Shown here: piece by piece, positions 9,285 through 19,115 of the stretch
Numbering within the stretch: the first letter of the stretch is position 1
Layout of the letters: the number at the start of each line of letters is the position of its first letter
Source: Allobosea sp. OK403
GTDB taxonomy: Bacteria; Pseudomonadota; Alphaproteobacteria; Rhizobiales; Beijerinckiaceae
Direction: 5' to 3'
DNA: 64,000 bases
Assembly (NCBI RefSeq): GCF_900113835.1
Contig: NZ_FOQV01000003.1
Span: 682,001 to 746,000 of the forward strand
Notes under the pieces: model-generated
What the model saw: the letters and a program-made list of their open reading frames with translations, nothing else
The model's database searches: none
What the model was told of the DNA's origin: nothing
Made by a program: the position numbers and the translations under genes

Positions 9285-10916
9285 ATGTCGGCTCGCAGGA
9301 CCATCGGCACCTTCGACTATGTCGTGATCGGGGCGGGCTCGGCCGGCTGTGTCGTCGCCAACCGGCTCTCAGCCGATCCGGGCAAGAAAGTCCTGGTGCT
9401 GGAGGCCGGCGGCAAGGACGACTGGATCTGGTTCCACATCCCGGTCGGATATCTCTACGCCATCGGCAATCCGCGCGCCGACTGGCTGTTCAAGACCGAG
9501 CCCCAGGCGGGCTTGGGCGGGCGGGCCTTGCCCTTCCCGCGCGGCAAGGTCGTCGGCGGCTGCTCGGCGATCAATGCGATGATCTATATGCGCGGCCAGG
9601 CGGCCGATTACGATGGCTGGCGCCAGCGCGGGCTCACCGGCTGGGGCTGGGATGATGTCCTGCCCTATTTCCTCAAACATGAGGACCATGTCGCGCCGGG
9701 GACGGGCGAGCACCACAAGGCCGGCGGCGAATGGCGCGTCGAGAATCCGCGCGTGCGCTGGGACATCCTCGACGCCGTGCGCGATGCGGCCGAGGCGGCG
9801 GGCATCGCCAAGATCGCCGACTTCAACACCGGCGACAATGAAGGCTCCGCCTATTTCCAGGTCAACCAGCGGCGCGGCCGGCGCTGGAGCGCCTTTACCG
9901 CCTTCCTCAAGCCGGTGCTCGATATCCGCGACAATCTCCGCATGGAGACGCGCGTCCTGGTCGAGCGCATCGTGATCGAGGACGGCCGGGCCAGCGCGAT
10001 CGAGTTCACCCATGGCGAGGAGAAGCTCAGGGTCGAGGTGCGCGGCGAAGTCGTGCTCAGCGCCGGTGCCTTCGGTTCGCCGGCGCTGCTGGAGCGCTCC
10101 GGCATCGGCGACGGCTCCCGCCTGCAGGCACTCGGCATCGACACGGCCGCGAACCTGCCGGGCGTCGGCGAGAACCTGCAGGACCACCTCCAGATCCGCC
10201 CGGTCTACAAGGTCGAGGGCGTGCGCACGCTCAACACCGACTATGCCAAGCTCTGGCGCCGGCCGCTGATGGCGCTGGAATATGCGGCTCTGCGCACCGG
10301 CCCCTTGACCATGGCGCCCTCGCAGGTCGGCGCCTTCGCCAAATCCTCGCCCGACTACGCCACCGCCAATCTCGAATTCCATTTCCAGCCGCTCTCGCTC
10401 GACAAATGGGGCGATGGCTTGCATCCGTTCGGCGCTTTCACCGCCAGCGTCTGCAATTTGCGCCCGTCGAGCCGGGGCAGCGTCCATCTCAAGAGCCCGA
10501 CGCCCGAGGACGCCCCGGCTATCTCGCCGAATTATCTCGACACCGACGAGGACAAGCGCGTCGCCGTCGATGCGCTGAAGCTCGCGCGCAAGATCGTGGC
10601 ACAAGCGCCGCTGGCGCGCTTCCAGCCGCAGGAACACAGCCCCGGCACAGCCGCGACCTCGGACGAGGCGCTGCTGGAAGCCGCGAAAGGGCTCAGCACC
10701 ACGATCTTCCACCCTGTCGGGACAGCGAAAATGGGCCGCGACGACGATCCGACGGCCGTGCTCGACGAGCGCCTGCGGGTGCGAGGCGTGCGTGGCCTGC
10801 GCGTGATCGACGCCTCGGTGATGCCGGCGATCACCTCGGGCAATACGGCGGCGCCGACGATGATGATCGCCGAGAAAGGCGCGCAGATGCTGCTGGAGGA
10901 TGCGAAAGCCGCCTGA
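9285..10916 (+). CDS. GMC-family FAD oxidoreductase (choline/alcohol dehydrogenase type)
   Basis: 543-aa flavoprotein that oxidises an alcohol. The N-terminal ADP-binding motif is VVIGAGSAGCVVANRL. The GMC signature 1 region reads FPRGKVVGGCSAINAMIYMRG, and signature 2 is GAFGSPALLERSGIG. The C-terminal catalytic histidine is in TTIFHPVGTAKMG with the partner Asn in SGNTAAPTMM. No signal peptide. The start MSARRTIGTFDYVVIG fits the family; the longer frame runs back through the repeat. Substrate cannot be fixed from sequence: BetA-like choline dehydrogenase and AlkJ-like alcohol dehydrogenase are both possible, and no bet genes are adjacent. Confidence 0.88.
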   Translation: MSARRTIGTFDYVVIGAGSAGCVVANRLSADPGKKVLVLEAGGKDDWIWFHIPVGYLYAIGNPRADWLFKTEPQAGLGGRALPFPRGKVVGGCSAINAMIYMRGQAADYDGWRQRGLTGWGWDDVLPYFLKHEDHVAPGTGEHHKAGGEWRVENPRVRWDILDAVRDAAEAAGIAKIADFNTGDNEGSAYFQVNQRRGRRWSAFTAFLKPVLDIRDNLRMETRVLVERIVIEDGRASAIEFTHGEEKLRVEVRGEVVLSAGAFGSPALLERSGIGDGSRLQALGIDTAANLPGVGENLQDHLQIRPVYKVEGVRTLNTDYAKLWRRPLMALEYAALRTGPLTMAPSQVGAFAKSSPDYATANLEFHFQPLSLDKWGDGLHPFGAFTASVCNLRPSSRGSVHLKSPTPEDAPAISPNYLDTDEDKRVAVDALKLARKIVAQAPLARFQPQEHSPGTAATSDEALLEAAKGLSTTIFHPVGTAKMGRDDDPTAVLDERLRVRGVRGLRVIDASVMPAITSGNTAAPTMMIAEKGAQMLLEDAKAA

Positions 10917-10935
10917 CGTCATGATATGAGGGCTC

Positions 10936-11496
10936 ATGTCTGATATGAAGGCTCTTGCCGGCCCGGTCCGGCACGCTGGAGCCGCCATGTCACCGCCGCC
11001 CGAACGCAGCTTGCCCACCAAGATCCTTCTCGCCATCACCCGCGGCGTGCTGACGGTCCTCGTGCTGCTCGACGAGATCGCGCGGCCGCTCTATCGGCCG
11101 CTGGCGGACTGGCTCGCCTCGCTGGGAATCGTCGCGCGGGCGGAAGCCGCAATCGCCCGATTGCCGCGCTTGGCCATTCTCGCTCTGCTCGCGATTCCCT
11201 TCGCGGTCGCCGAGCCCTTGAAGATCGTCGGCCTGATCATGATCGGGCGCGGGCAGGTCGTGGCCGGCATCATGATCCTCGCCGTGGCCTATCTCGCAAG
11301 CTTCCTCATCGTCGAGCGCATCTACCAGGCCGGGCGGGGCAAGCTTCTGAGCTATCGCTGGCTGGCCTGGCTGATGGCGGCGATCGAGACCGTCCGCGTC
11401 AAGGCGCTCAGCTGGGTCAAGGCAAGCACAGCCTATCAATCCGCCATCCGGATCCGCGACGAGGCCAGGCGCTGGTTGCGGGGCTTGCGCGCCTGA
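10936..11496 (+). CDS. Conserved membrane protein, function unknown
   Basis: 186-aa protein that I do not recognise. It has two clear hydrophobic segments, about residues 77-100 and 104-126, and a weaker one near 30-45. The ends are basic (C terminus RIRDEARRWLRGLRA), which suggests an inner-membrane protein with cytoplasmic tails. It begins 19 bases after the GMC oxidoreductase stop and is probably co-transcribed. An alternative ATG at 10987 would drop 17 residues. It is convergent with the autotransporter gene. Confidence 0.6.
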   Translation: MSDMKALAGPVRHAGAAMSPPPERSLPTKILLAITRGVLTVLVLLDEIARPLYRPLADWLASLGIVARAEAAIARLPRLAILALLAIPFAVAEPLKIVGLIMIGRGQVVAGIMILAVAYLASFLIVERIYQAGRGKLLSYRWLAWLMAAIETVRVKALSWVKASTAYQSAIRIRDEARRWLRGLRA

Positions 11497-11518
11497 GCGC
11501 GACCGGGTCCGTTCCGGT

Positions 11519-14500
11519 TCAGAACGTCACGTCGATCCGGCCTCGCAGCGCATGGTCGCGCGCGCCATTGCCTAGGGTGGCATTATAGCCGAGACCCAGC
11601 GCGACATTGCCGGCAACGCGCCAGGACAATCCGACCTCCGCAACCATCGCATCGCGCGCCACTGGCGCGGCGTAGACCTGGAAGGGGCTCGCGGCTCCAG
11701 CGAAGGCCAGCACGGCGGTGGGCGTCGTCTCCCCGAAGGCGTGACGCCAGCCCAGCATGGCGCGGGCGAAGAGCGGCGTCGCGCCAAGCTGCGTTTCCGC
11801 GCGCAGGCCCAGTGTGGAGAAGCCGAGGTTCTGGTCGCGGCCATTCAAGCGCAATGCGGCCGCCCCGCCCTGCTCCGTGCCTGAATCCGAATGCACGCTC
11901 ACGGCGGCGACCTGGACGAAGGGCTCGAAGGCGACGGAGCCGAGCGGCAAGGCATAGCCGACCTCGGCGAAAGCCTGGGCCGTTGCCCCCTGGCCGTCGA
12001 AACGCAGCACGTCGGAGAAGCCGCTCAGCCCGACCAAGCGCGTCAGGTTGGTCTGGTTCCAGGCATAGGCGGCGCCTGCGCGAAGATTGACCGCACCGAA
12101 ACGCGCCCCGCCATAGAGCGCGGCATGGACGGCGTCCTGCGTGCCGTCCGAACGGCGCTGGTCGATATCGAAACGGGTGCGGGTGAAGCCACCGGCGACG
12201 CCGACGCGCCAGGGCGTCTCGCCGCCGCCGGAATCGAGCTCCGCGCCGAACAGCATGCCGCCGCCGCGCCGATCGAGCGAGGCCGCATTGCCGTCGCCAT
12301 TGCTGCTACCCTGCGCGCCGATCGCTTCACCCCAGAGCTGGAAGCGCCGGGTTTCGAAAGCGGGCGCGGGCAATGCTGCCATGCGCGGCCGGCCCGGCGC
12401 ATCGGCCGAGAAGGCGCCGGTCACCGTACCGGATGGAGACGACAGGAACGGCGCGCGCAGACGGTTCATGATGGTGTCGCGCACCTGATGGCTGGTCTCG
12501 ATCGCGACCGAGACGGCCTGCGCATGCGCCTCGCCCGAAAGCGCGTCGAAACCGATGCGGGCCTCCGCCAGCGTCGAGGAGAGCAGCGCGTCATAGACCC
12601 GATTGCCCGTCCCCAGCGCTTCGGCAGCGCGGCCGGCGCTCGCCTGGTTGCGCGTGACGGCCGCGTCGGGAAAGGTGACCGCATTGCGTGCCAGCGTCAG
12701 CGCCACCGTTCTTGCGTCGTAAGTCAGCGTCGGCGTCAGGAAGGCGAAATTCGAGGTCACGCCGGAAAACTGCCCGCTGACACCGCCCTGTGCGGTCAAG
12801 ATGACATAGCGGGTCGAGAGACCGTAACTGCCCTGCGCGGCCAGAAGCTGGACCTGACCGCCGGACAAGGTCGCAGTTCCCGTCGCCGCAATCAGATCGG
12901 ACGCGCCGGCCGCATTGAGCTCGACCTGATAGGTCGAGCCGACCGCGAAGGCGACATTCCCGGCAACGCTGAGCGTGCCGATGGAGTTGCCCGGCGCAAC
13001 CGCCCCCGCCAGCGCATTGATGCCTCCGACAAAACCTGAGCCGCCGAGCGTGCCGCCATTGATCGTGACCGCGGAACCGGCGATCGAACCATTCACCGTC
13101 AGGAGCCCTGACTGGAGGCTGGTCGGACCGGTGAAGCTGCTCGTACCGCTCAGCGTCAGCGCGCCTGTGCCGTTCTTGACGAGGCCGCCCGTGCCGCTGA
13201 TCGCGCCGCTGAAAAGCGTCGAGGCGTTGTTGGCGCCCGTCGTCAGTGTGGCGCTGCCCAGGGCAACCGCGCCGGCCCCAGCGAGCGAGCCGATCGTCTG
13301 ATTGAAGCCGTTCAGTGCAAGCGTCGCGCCCGCGCTTACGCTGAAGGCCGAGTTCGGCGAGAACGCGCCGACCGTACCGGCCAGCAAGGTTCCGCCCGCG
13401 ACGATCGTCGCACCGCTGTAGCTCTGCGCGCCGGTGAGCAGCAATATTCCCGCCCCTAGCTTGGAGAGGCTGCCAGGTCCGGAGAAGGACTGGGTCACGG
13501 TGAAGGCGTTGGCGGCGTCCGCAATGTCGAAGCCGCCGCCGGCGGCGCCGAAAATGATTGGCCGTGCGCTCTGGGTGAAGCTCGTGCCGGTGACCTGCAG
13601 CACGCCGCCATTGAGCGTGAGCGCGCCCGAGACATCGCCGAGATTGGCTTCCGACGACACGCTGAGCATGCCACCTTCCAGCACCGTCCCGCCGGTATAG
13701 CTGTTCGTTCCGGTCAGGGTCAGGACGCCCGAGCCGCGCTTGGTCAGCGAACCGGAGCCTGAGATATCATAGCCGAGCGTCGCCATGTCGGTGAAATTGG
13801 CGACGATGGCGCCGTCGTTGAAGATCGCTCCGGCCGTGATGGTCAGCAGGCCGGCCGTGCCGCCATTGCCTATATTGAGTGTACCGAGAGCGTCGATCTG
13901 GAGATCGCCCGCGGTAATCCTGAGCTCGCCGCCCTCGGCGAGGGTGACCGAGGTCGGATCGGGCGAGCCAGGGCCGATGGCGAAGGTGTTGGGGATGGTC
14001 CAGAGCGAGCCCGCGCCGGTCACCAGCGCGCTGGCGCTGCCGCCGAAATCGGCTTGGACCGCGGCGCCGAGGTTTACGGTCAGCGTCGCGCCGCCCGAGA
14101 TGATCAGCGAGGCGTTGCTCCCGAGGCCCTGGAGCAAAAATATGTCCGTCGTGACGGAGGAGCCGGCACCCTCGATGCGCAGATTCGAGAAGACAACGAG
14201 CCCACTGCCGGGATTCGAGAGCGTGCCGCCCTGATCGACGACGAGCGTTCCGCCGCCGATCACGATATTATCGCCGAACTTCAGCGAGCCACCACGGATA
14301 ATGAACTGGCCAGTGACGCAGGCGCAAATGGAGAAGCCGCCGCCGAGCGTGCCGGTGCCGGTATAGATCTGCGTGCCCGCGCCGGTGAACCCGAGCGAGC
14401 CATTGCCCGTGATCGTGCCGGAGAAGGTCGTAGTCTGGTTGGTAGAGCCGGTGACCAGCGTCGCCCCGTTGCCGATCTCGACCGCGCCGGCGCCCGAGAG

Positions 14501-15808
14501 CGAACCGACGACGGGCGCTATCGCGATGTCGCTGACCTCGAGCACGGCGCCTGCAGCGATCGTATAGTCGGAATTGGCCGAGAACGCCGTATCGGAGCTC
14601 GCGACCAGCCGGCCGGCTTGGACCAGCGTCGCGCCGGTATAATCGCTGGTGCCCTGGATCGCGAGCGTGCCGACGCCGGTCTTGATCAGCCCGCCCGTGC
14701 CGGTGATGGTGCCGGCGCTGGAGATGAGCAGCGCGCGGCCGCCGTCGACCTCGACCGTGCCGCCGCCGGCGTTCAGCGTCACCGCCCGGCTCGAGGTGAA
14801 GCTGCCGGTGACCTGCAACGTGCCGCCGTCCAGCGTCAACCCGCCCACTGCGTCGCCGAGATTGTTGTCGGCCGAGACCGAGACCTTGCCGGCGCTGATC
14901 GTCGTCCCGCCGGTATAGGTATTGGCGCCCGACAGCGTCAGCGTGCCCGCCCCGGTCTTGACCAGCGAGCCGCCGACGCCGCTGATGACGCCGCTGACCG
15001 TCGTGGACGTGCCGTCGCCGCCGACCGTGAGTTCGTTGGCGCCGAGAACGTAATCGCCCGCCCCGGCGATCGAGCCGGCGCTCAGGCGATTATCGCCGAG
15101 CGGTCCCGTGCTGGTCGAGAAATTGGTCACCGCGCCGAGATTCGTCACGATCGCCGCATTTCCGGCCGTGCTGCCGTTGAAGAACTGAAGGCCGTAGTTG
15201 TTGGTGATCGTGGCGTTGCCAGCCGTGCTGCTGTCGGAGAACCGAAGGCCGCTGTAGTTGGTGATCGTGGCGCTACCGGCCGTGCTGGTGTTGGCGAACT
15301 GAAGGGTGCCGATGTTGGTAATCGTGGCGCTGCCGGCCGAGCTGCTGTCGGAGAACTGAAGGCTGTTGGTGTTGATGATCGTGGTGTTTCCGGCCGTGCT
15401 GTTGTTGGCGAAAGCCAGGGAACCCTGATTGACCAGGGTCTGCGCCTGGCCGGAATTGTTGACGATGCCCGCTCCAGCGAAGGTGAGGCTGCCGGCAGGA
15501 TCAATCGTGATCGTATAGGCTGGCGCGCTTGCGTTGAAGGTGAAGCCACCGAGCGTCGTGGCGGCGCCGACCGTGATCGCGGCTTGGTTGGTGGTGTCGA
15601 AGAACGCCGTGCCGGTCGGAACCGTCGCAGGCGTCCAGTTCGCACCAGTGTTGAAATCGCTCGAGCCGGGATTGAGCTGCCAGGTCGCGTCCTGCGCGTG
15701 GGCCGAGCCCGCACAAAGCAACGCCGAGCCCAGCGACGTGCCAGCCAGCAAAGCCAGCATGACGAAGCGGCGGCGATACGCGCCGCGCTCTTGGCCTGTC
15801 GAATCCAC
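11519..15808 (-). CDS. Autotransporter with PATR-type passenger
   Basis: 1429-aa type Va secreted protein. A signal peptide with basic residues (RRRF) ends at about AGSAHA|QD (residue 38). The passenger is a predicted beta-helix with at least five passenger-associated repeats of the form L.K.G.G.L.L.G...YTGGT. A block of five 19-residue repeats lies at residues 130-224. The last ~280 residues form an autotransporter beta-barrel ending in the aromatic terminus RIDVTF required for outer-membrane insertion. Start is GTG; an ATG at residue 17 would leave a poor signal peptide. Single gene, convergent with the membrane-protein gene. The passenger function is unknown. Confidence 0.92.
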   Translation of the reverse strand: MDSTGQERGAYRRRFVMLALLAGTSLGSALLCAGSAHAQDATWQLNPGSSDFNTGANWTPATVPTGTAFFDTTNQAAITVGAATTLGGFTFNASAPAYTITIDPAGSLTFAGAGIVNNSGQAQTLVNQGSLAFANNSTAGNTTIINTNSLQFSDSSSAGSATITNIGTLQFANTSTAGSATITNYSGLRFSDSSTAGNATITNNYGLQFFNGSTAGNAAIVTNLGAVTNFSTSTGPLGDNRLSAGSIAGAGDYVLGANELTVGGDGTSTTVSGVISGVGGSLVKTGAGTLTLSGANTYTGGTTISAGKVSVSADNNLGDAVGGLTLDGGTLQVTGSFTSSRAVTLNAGGGTVEVDGGRALLISSAGTITGTGGLIKTGVGTLAIQGTSDYTGATLVQAGRLVASSDTAFSANSDYTIAAGAVLEVSDIAIAPVVGSLSGAGAVEIGNGATLVTGSTNQTTTFSGTITGNGSLGFTGAGTQIYTGTGTLGGGFSICACVTGQFIIRGGSLKFGDNIVIGGGTLVVDQGGTLSNPGSGLVVFSNLRIEGAGSSVTTDIFLLQGLGSNASLIISGGATLTVNLGAAVQADFGGSASALVTGAGSLWTIPNTFAIGPGSPDPTSVTLAEGGELRITAGDLQIDALGTLNIGNGGTAGLLTITAGAIFNDGAIVANFTDMATLGYDISGSGSLTKRGSGVLTLTGTNSYTGGTVLEGGMLSVSSEANLGDVSGALTLNGGVLQVTGTSFTQSARPIIFGAAGGGFDIADAANAFTVTQSFSGPGSLSKLGAGILLLTGAQSYSGATIVAGGTLLAGTVGAFSPNSAFSVSAGATLALNGFNQTIGSLAGAGAVALGSATLTTGANNASTLFSGAISGTGGLVKNGTGALTLSGTSSFTGPTSLQSGLLTVNGSIAGSAVTINGGTLGGSGFVGGINALAGAVAPGNSIGTLSVAGNVAFAVGSTYQVELNAAGASDLIAATGTATLSGGQVQLLAAQGSYGLSTRYVILTAQGGVSGQFSGVTSNFAFLTPTLTYDARTVALTLARNAVTFPDAAVTRNQASAGRAAEALGTGNRVYDALLSSTLAEARIGFDALSGEAHAQAVSVAIETSHQVRDTIMNRLRAPFLSSPSGTVTGAFSADAPGRPRMAALPAPAFETRRFQLWGEAIGAQGSSNGDGNAASLDRRGGGMLFGAELDSGGGETPWRVGVAGGFTRTRFDIDQRRSDGTQDAVHAALYGGARFGAVNLRAGAAYAWNQTNLTRLVGLSGFSDVLRFDGQGATAQAFAEVGYALPLGSVAFEPFVQVAAVSVHSDSGTEQGGAAALRLNGRDQNLGFSTLGLRAETQLGATPLFARAMLGWRHAFGETTPTAVLAFAGAASPFQVYAAPVARDAMVAEVGLSWRVAGNVALGLGYNATLGNGARDHALRGRIDVTF
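15137..15421 (-). repeat. Five tandem 57-bp (19-aa) repeats inside the autotransporter
   Basis: Residues 130-224 read as five consecutive units of exactly 19 residues, consensus (S/G)LxF(S/A)(D/N)xSTAGxATITN. The DNA is also repetitive, so copy number may vary by slippage or recombination. The units would add rungs to the N-terminal end of the beta-helix. Confidence 0.9.
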
Positions 15809-15986
15809 GAAAGCGTCGCCCCCAAATCCCAGGGCGGCAACCTAAGGCAATCTTACTCTACGGCAATAGACAACCATTCACAGGGCGGGGATCGGCATTC
15901 GTCGCCACGCCGCATGAGGGCTAACGAATCGAACACCCGCCTGGCTCGCTCCGGCACGCCGGAGCAGGCCGGCCGCGGCGCCACAT

Positions 15987-16958
15987 TCAGACGATCTGGT
16001 TGCGCAGCGTCGTCTCGCCCCGCGCCAGCCGGCCGAGATTGTCGAGCAGGGTGTCGACGACATTGCCCTCATAGGCCCGCGTCTCGCCGGCGCTGTGGGG
16101 CGTGATGACGACCTGCGGCAGGCCCCAAAAGGGCGAGGATGGCGGCAGCGGCTCGTCATGGAAGCAGTCGAGCCCCGCACCGGCCAGCCGGCCCTCGCTC
16201 AGGGCGGCGAGCAGCGCAGCCTCGTCGACGACCTTGCCGCGTGCGACATTGATGAGGACGGCCGTGGGCTTCATCACAGCCAGCGCCCGGACGCCGATCA
16301 GCCCTTCGGTCTCCGCCGTCAGCGGGCAGGTCAGCGCGACGATGTCGGCCTGCGCCGTGACCTCGTGCAGTTGATCGGGCCGGACGATCGCCTCGATATG
16401 CGGTTGCGGTTCCGGCTGGCGGCGCACGCCGATGACGCGGATGCCGAAAGCCGAGGCGAGCGCGGCCAGGCGCAGGCCGATGCGGCCGAGCCCGACGATG
16501 ACCATGGTCTTGCCGCCGAGCTCGTCCTCGCGCCTGGCGCGGTCGCCGATCATCGGGCGCCAATGCCTGGCCGTCTGGTTGTCGCGGGCGAGATGGATCT
16601 GGCGGGTCAGGGCCAGGACCAGCGCCATGGCGTGCTCGGCGACGGCGCGCTCATTCACCCCTTGCGCGCTGGCAAGGCGGATGCCGGCGGCGGCCAGGGC
16701 CGGCTTGTCGAACTGGTCGGTGCCGGCGCTGACCGACTGGATGAAGCGCAGCTTCGGCGACGCGGCGATCAATTCATTGCGCCAGAGGCCGGAGACGACG
16801 AGGACATCGGCCTCGGCCGAGCGCGCCTTGAGCTCGTCGAGCGAGTTCGCCGAAAAACTCCGGGCGCCGTGGCCGCGCGTCGCGAACTCGGCCTGCAATT
16901 GATAGGCGGCGTGGGAAAAACCGATCGTCAGCTCATTGTCAGGCGGCAGCAGGGGCAT
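15987..16958 (-). CDS. D-2-hydroxyacid dehydrogenase
   Basis: 323-aa NAD(P)-dependent dehydrogenase of the D-isomer-specific family. The nucleotide-binding site is VIVGLGRIGLRLA. The catalytic triad is visible as Arg in NVARGKVVDE, Glu in DCFHDEPLP and His in ITPHSAGETR. N-terminal and C-terminal catalytic segments flank the Rossmann domain as usual. Candidate substrates are glyoxylate, hydroxypyruvate or phenylpyruvate; sequence does not decide. It stands alone between the autotransporter promoter region and the leftward cobC. Confidence 0.88.
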   Translation of the reverse strand: MPLLPPDNELTIGFSHAAYQLQAEFATRGHGARSFSANSLDELKARSAEADVLVVSGLWRNELIAASPKLRFIQSVSAGTDQFDKPALAAAGIRLASAQGVNERAVAEHAMALVLALTRQIHLARDNQTARHWRPMIGDRARREDELGGKTMVIVGLGRIGLRLAALASAFGIRVIGVRRQPEPQPHIEAIVRPDQLHEVTAQADIVALTCPLTAETEGLIGVRALAVMKPTAVLINVARGKVVDEAALLAALSEGRLAGAGLDCFHDEPLPPSSPFWGLPQVVITPHSAGETRAYEGNVVDTLLDNLGRLARGETTLRNQIV

Positions 16959-17065
16959 TCGTCTCGTTCCTCGACAGTCACAGGCGTGGTCAGGTTATCG
17001 GGCGTGGTCAAGTTATCGGGAGAGCGGCACGCTGTCCCGGCAGTCAACGCATGCAAGCTTCACGC

Positions 17066-18076
17066 TTAGCCGGGGCCGGAGGTCGCAAAGCCCGCCAGCG
17101 CCGCCTCGAGCCTGGCCCATTCCGAGGCCTGCCCCGGCAGACCGAAGCGCAGCCAGCGTGCATCGTTCTGGAAGCGGCGCAGATAAAGGCCATGGCGGCC
17201 AAGATGGGCGAAGAGCGCCGGTGCATCACCGGTTTCGAGCAGCCTGAACAGCGCGGTGCCGCCGACGATTCTGCCATGCGGCGCGAGCAGCGCATCGAGC
17301 CGGGCGGCATCGGCCGCGCGAGCGGCTCCGGCTTGCGCGAGCCAGGTGGAATCGGCCAGCGCCAGCGCCCCGACATGCAGCGCCGGCCCCGCCACCGCCC
17401 AGGGGCCCATCGCCGCGCGCAGGGCCTGGATCAAAGGCGCCTCGCCGATGGCGAAGCCGAGCCGCAAGCCGGCGAGGCCATAGCTCTTGCCGAAGGAGCG
17501 CAGCACCAATGTCGCGGGCGGCAATTCGGGCAGGATGCTGACCTCCGGCGTGAAATCGGCGAAGGCCTCATCGATGACGAGCAGACCGCCGCGCACGGCG
17601 CATTGCGCCGCGGCGGTCACGAGCCCTTGCCGCGACACGATCCGACCGTCGGGATTGTTCGGATTGACCAGCACGATGCTACGCGCCTCGCCCGCTTGAT
17701 CCGGGTCGGTGACGGGGCGCACCTCCGCTCCAGCCTTGGCCCAGGCCTGGGCATGCTCGGCATAAGTCGGCCCCAGCACAGCGACCGGACCGGCGCCGGC
17801 GAGACGCGGCAGCAAATCGATCAGGATCTGTGTGCCGGGCGCCGCGACGATGCCAGCGCTTTCGGGCACGCGATAGGCCGCGCGCGCCGCAGCCAGCAGC
17901 GCCGCCTCCTCGGTAGCCCCGGGCAGGCGCTGCCAGAGCGCGGCCGGCAGCGACGGAAGCGGATAAGGCATGGGATTGATCCCGGTCGAGAGATCGACCC
18001 AAGGAGCCGGGGCATCGGGAAACAGCGCTTGCGCCGTCGCCAGATCGCCGCCATGCCAGATTTCGCCCTCAACCAC
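17066..18076 (-). CDS. cobC: Threonine-phosphate decarboxylase (CobC; CobD in enteric naming)
   Basis: 336-aa PLP enzyme that makes (R)-1-amino-2-propanol phosphate, the linker of the cobalamin nucleotide loop. It is an aminotransferase class I/II fold with the Schiff-base lysine Lys197 in RSFGKSYGLAGLRLGF, and VNPNNPDG and VIDEAFADF supplying cofactor contacts. The N terminus IWHGGDL is typical of the family. GTG start. It diverges from cbiB with only 17 bases between the starts, so each promoter must lie partly inside the other gene, or one start is wrong. Confidence 0.92.
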   Translation of the reverse strand: MVEGEIWHGGDLATAQALFPDAPAPWVDLSTGINPMPYPLPSLPAALWQRLPGATEEAALLAAARAAYRVPESAGIVAAPGTQILIDLLPRLAGAGPVAVLGPTYAEHAQAWAKAGAEVRPVTDPDQAGEARSIVLVNPNNPDGRIVSRQGLVTAAAQCAVRGGLLVIDEAFADFTPEVSILPELPPATLVLRSFGKSYGLAGLRLGFAIGEAPLIQALRAAMGPWAVAGPALHVGALALADSTWLAQAGAARAADAARLDALLAPHGRIVGGTALFRLLETGDAPALFAHLGRHGLYLRRFQNDARWLRFGLPGQASEWARLEAALAGFATSGPG

Positions 18077-18093
18077 GATCGATCCCGTCCCGC

Positions 18094-19074
18094 ATGAGCC
18101 CGCCCGACACCTTGCTTCTGCTGCTGGCCGCGCTCGTGATCGAGGCTGCGCTCGGCTATCCCAAGGGCTTGTATGCGCGGATCGGCCATCCCGTCACCTG
18201 GCTTGGCGCGCTGATCGCGGCGCTCGACGACAGCCTGAACCGCGAGACCGCCTCTTATGCGGCACGCAAAGCGGCCGGGCTCGCAGCACTCATCATCCTG
18301 CTCTGCGCGACCATCGCCTTCACTTCGACCGCGGCCCGGCTTTGCCTCGCGCTCGGGCCGCTCGGCCTGCTGCCGCTGGCGCTTCTGGCCTCGACCCTGC
18401 TGGCGCAGCGCAGCCTCTACGAACATGTCGCTGATGTCGCCGAAGGGTTGGAGCAAGGCGGGCTCTCTGAGGGACGAAAGGCAGTTGCGATGATCGTCGG
18501 GCGCAATCCCGAAAGCCTCGACGAGGCCGGCGTCTCGCGCGCCGCGATCGAGAGCCTTGCCGAGAATTTCTCCGACGGTGTCGTCGCCCCGGCCTTCTGG
18601 CTCGGCCTCGCCGGCCTGCCGGGCTGCGCACTCTACAAGGCGATCAACACCGCCGATTCGATGATCGGCCACAAGACGCCGCGCCATCTCGCCTTCGGCT
18701 GGGCTGCGGCCAGGCTCGACGACCTCGTCAACCTCCCGGCCTCGCGGCTCACCGCGCTGCTGCTGGTCGCAGCCGCAGCCTTCGACCGGGAGGCCAACGC
18801 TGCCGGAGCCTGGAAAGCCGTGCGGCGCGACGCCCGCCGCCACCGCTCGCCCAATGCCGGCTGGCCGGAAGCGGCGATGGCCGGGGCGCTCGGCCTGCGC
18901 CTCGCCGGACCGCGCATCTATGGCGAGACACGCGTCGAGGATGGCTGGATGGGGAACGGCCGTGCGGAGGCGACGGCCGCCGATATCAGGCGGGCGCTCC
19001 GGCTCTATCGCGGGGCCTGCCTGATGCTGTGGGCGCTGGCGGCGGCGGGCGTGGCGTTGGCCGTTGCGGTCTGA
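18094..19074 (+). CDS. cbiB: Adenosylcobinamide-phosphate synthase (CbiB; CobD in Pseudomonas naming)
   Basis: 326-aa integral membrane protein that attaches aminopropanol (phosphate) to adenosylcobyric acid. Family hallmarks: GHPVTWLGALI near residue 31, SLAENFSDGVVAPAFW near 153, KAINTADSMIGHKT near 181 and RRDARRHRSPNAGWPEAAMAGAL near 243. Several hydrophobic segments lie at both ends. Its substrate linker is made by CobC encoded immediately upstream on the other strand. Followed by a VapBC module. Confidence 0.94.
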   Translation: MSPPDTLLLLLAALVIEAALGYPKGLYARIGHPVTWLGALIAALDDSLNRETASYAARKAAGLAALIILLCATIAFTSTAARLCLALGPLGLLPLALLASTLLAQRSLYEHVADVAEGLEQGGLSEGRKAVAMIVGRNPESLDEAGVSRAAIESLAENFSDGVVAPAFWLGLAGLPGCALYKAINTADSMIGHKTPRHLAFGWAAARLDDLVNLPASRLTALLLVAAAAFDREANAAGAWKAVRRDARRHRSPNAGWPEAAMAGALGLRLAGPRIYGETRVEDGWMGNGRAEATAADIRRALRLYRGACLMLWALAAAGVALAVAV

Positions 19075-19115
19075 CCGGATCGGGCGATCGGCTTACGCCA
19101 GAGCGGCAAAAGCGC

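Noticed and set aside
9369..11039. 556-aa minus-strand frame
   Set aside because: Antisense to the GMC oxidoreductase, whose FAD and GMC motifs are intact.
14054..16105. 683-aa open frame antisense to the autotransporter
   Set aside because: Runs opposite a clear signal-peptide/PATR/beta-barrel gene and is Arg/Ala/Gly-rich shadow sequence.
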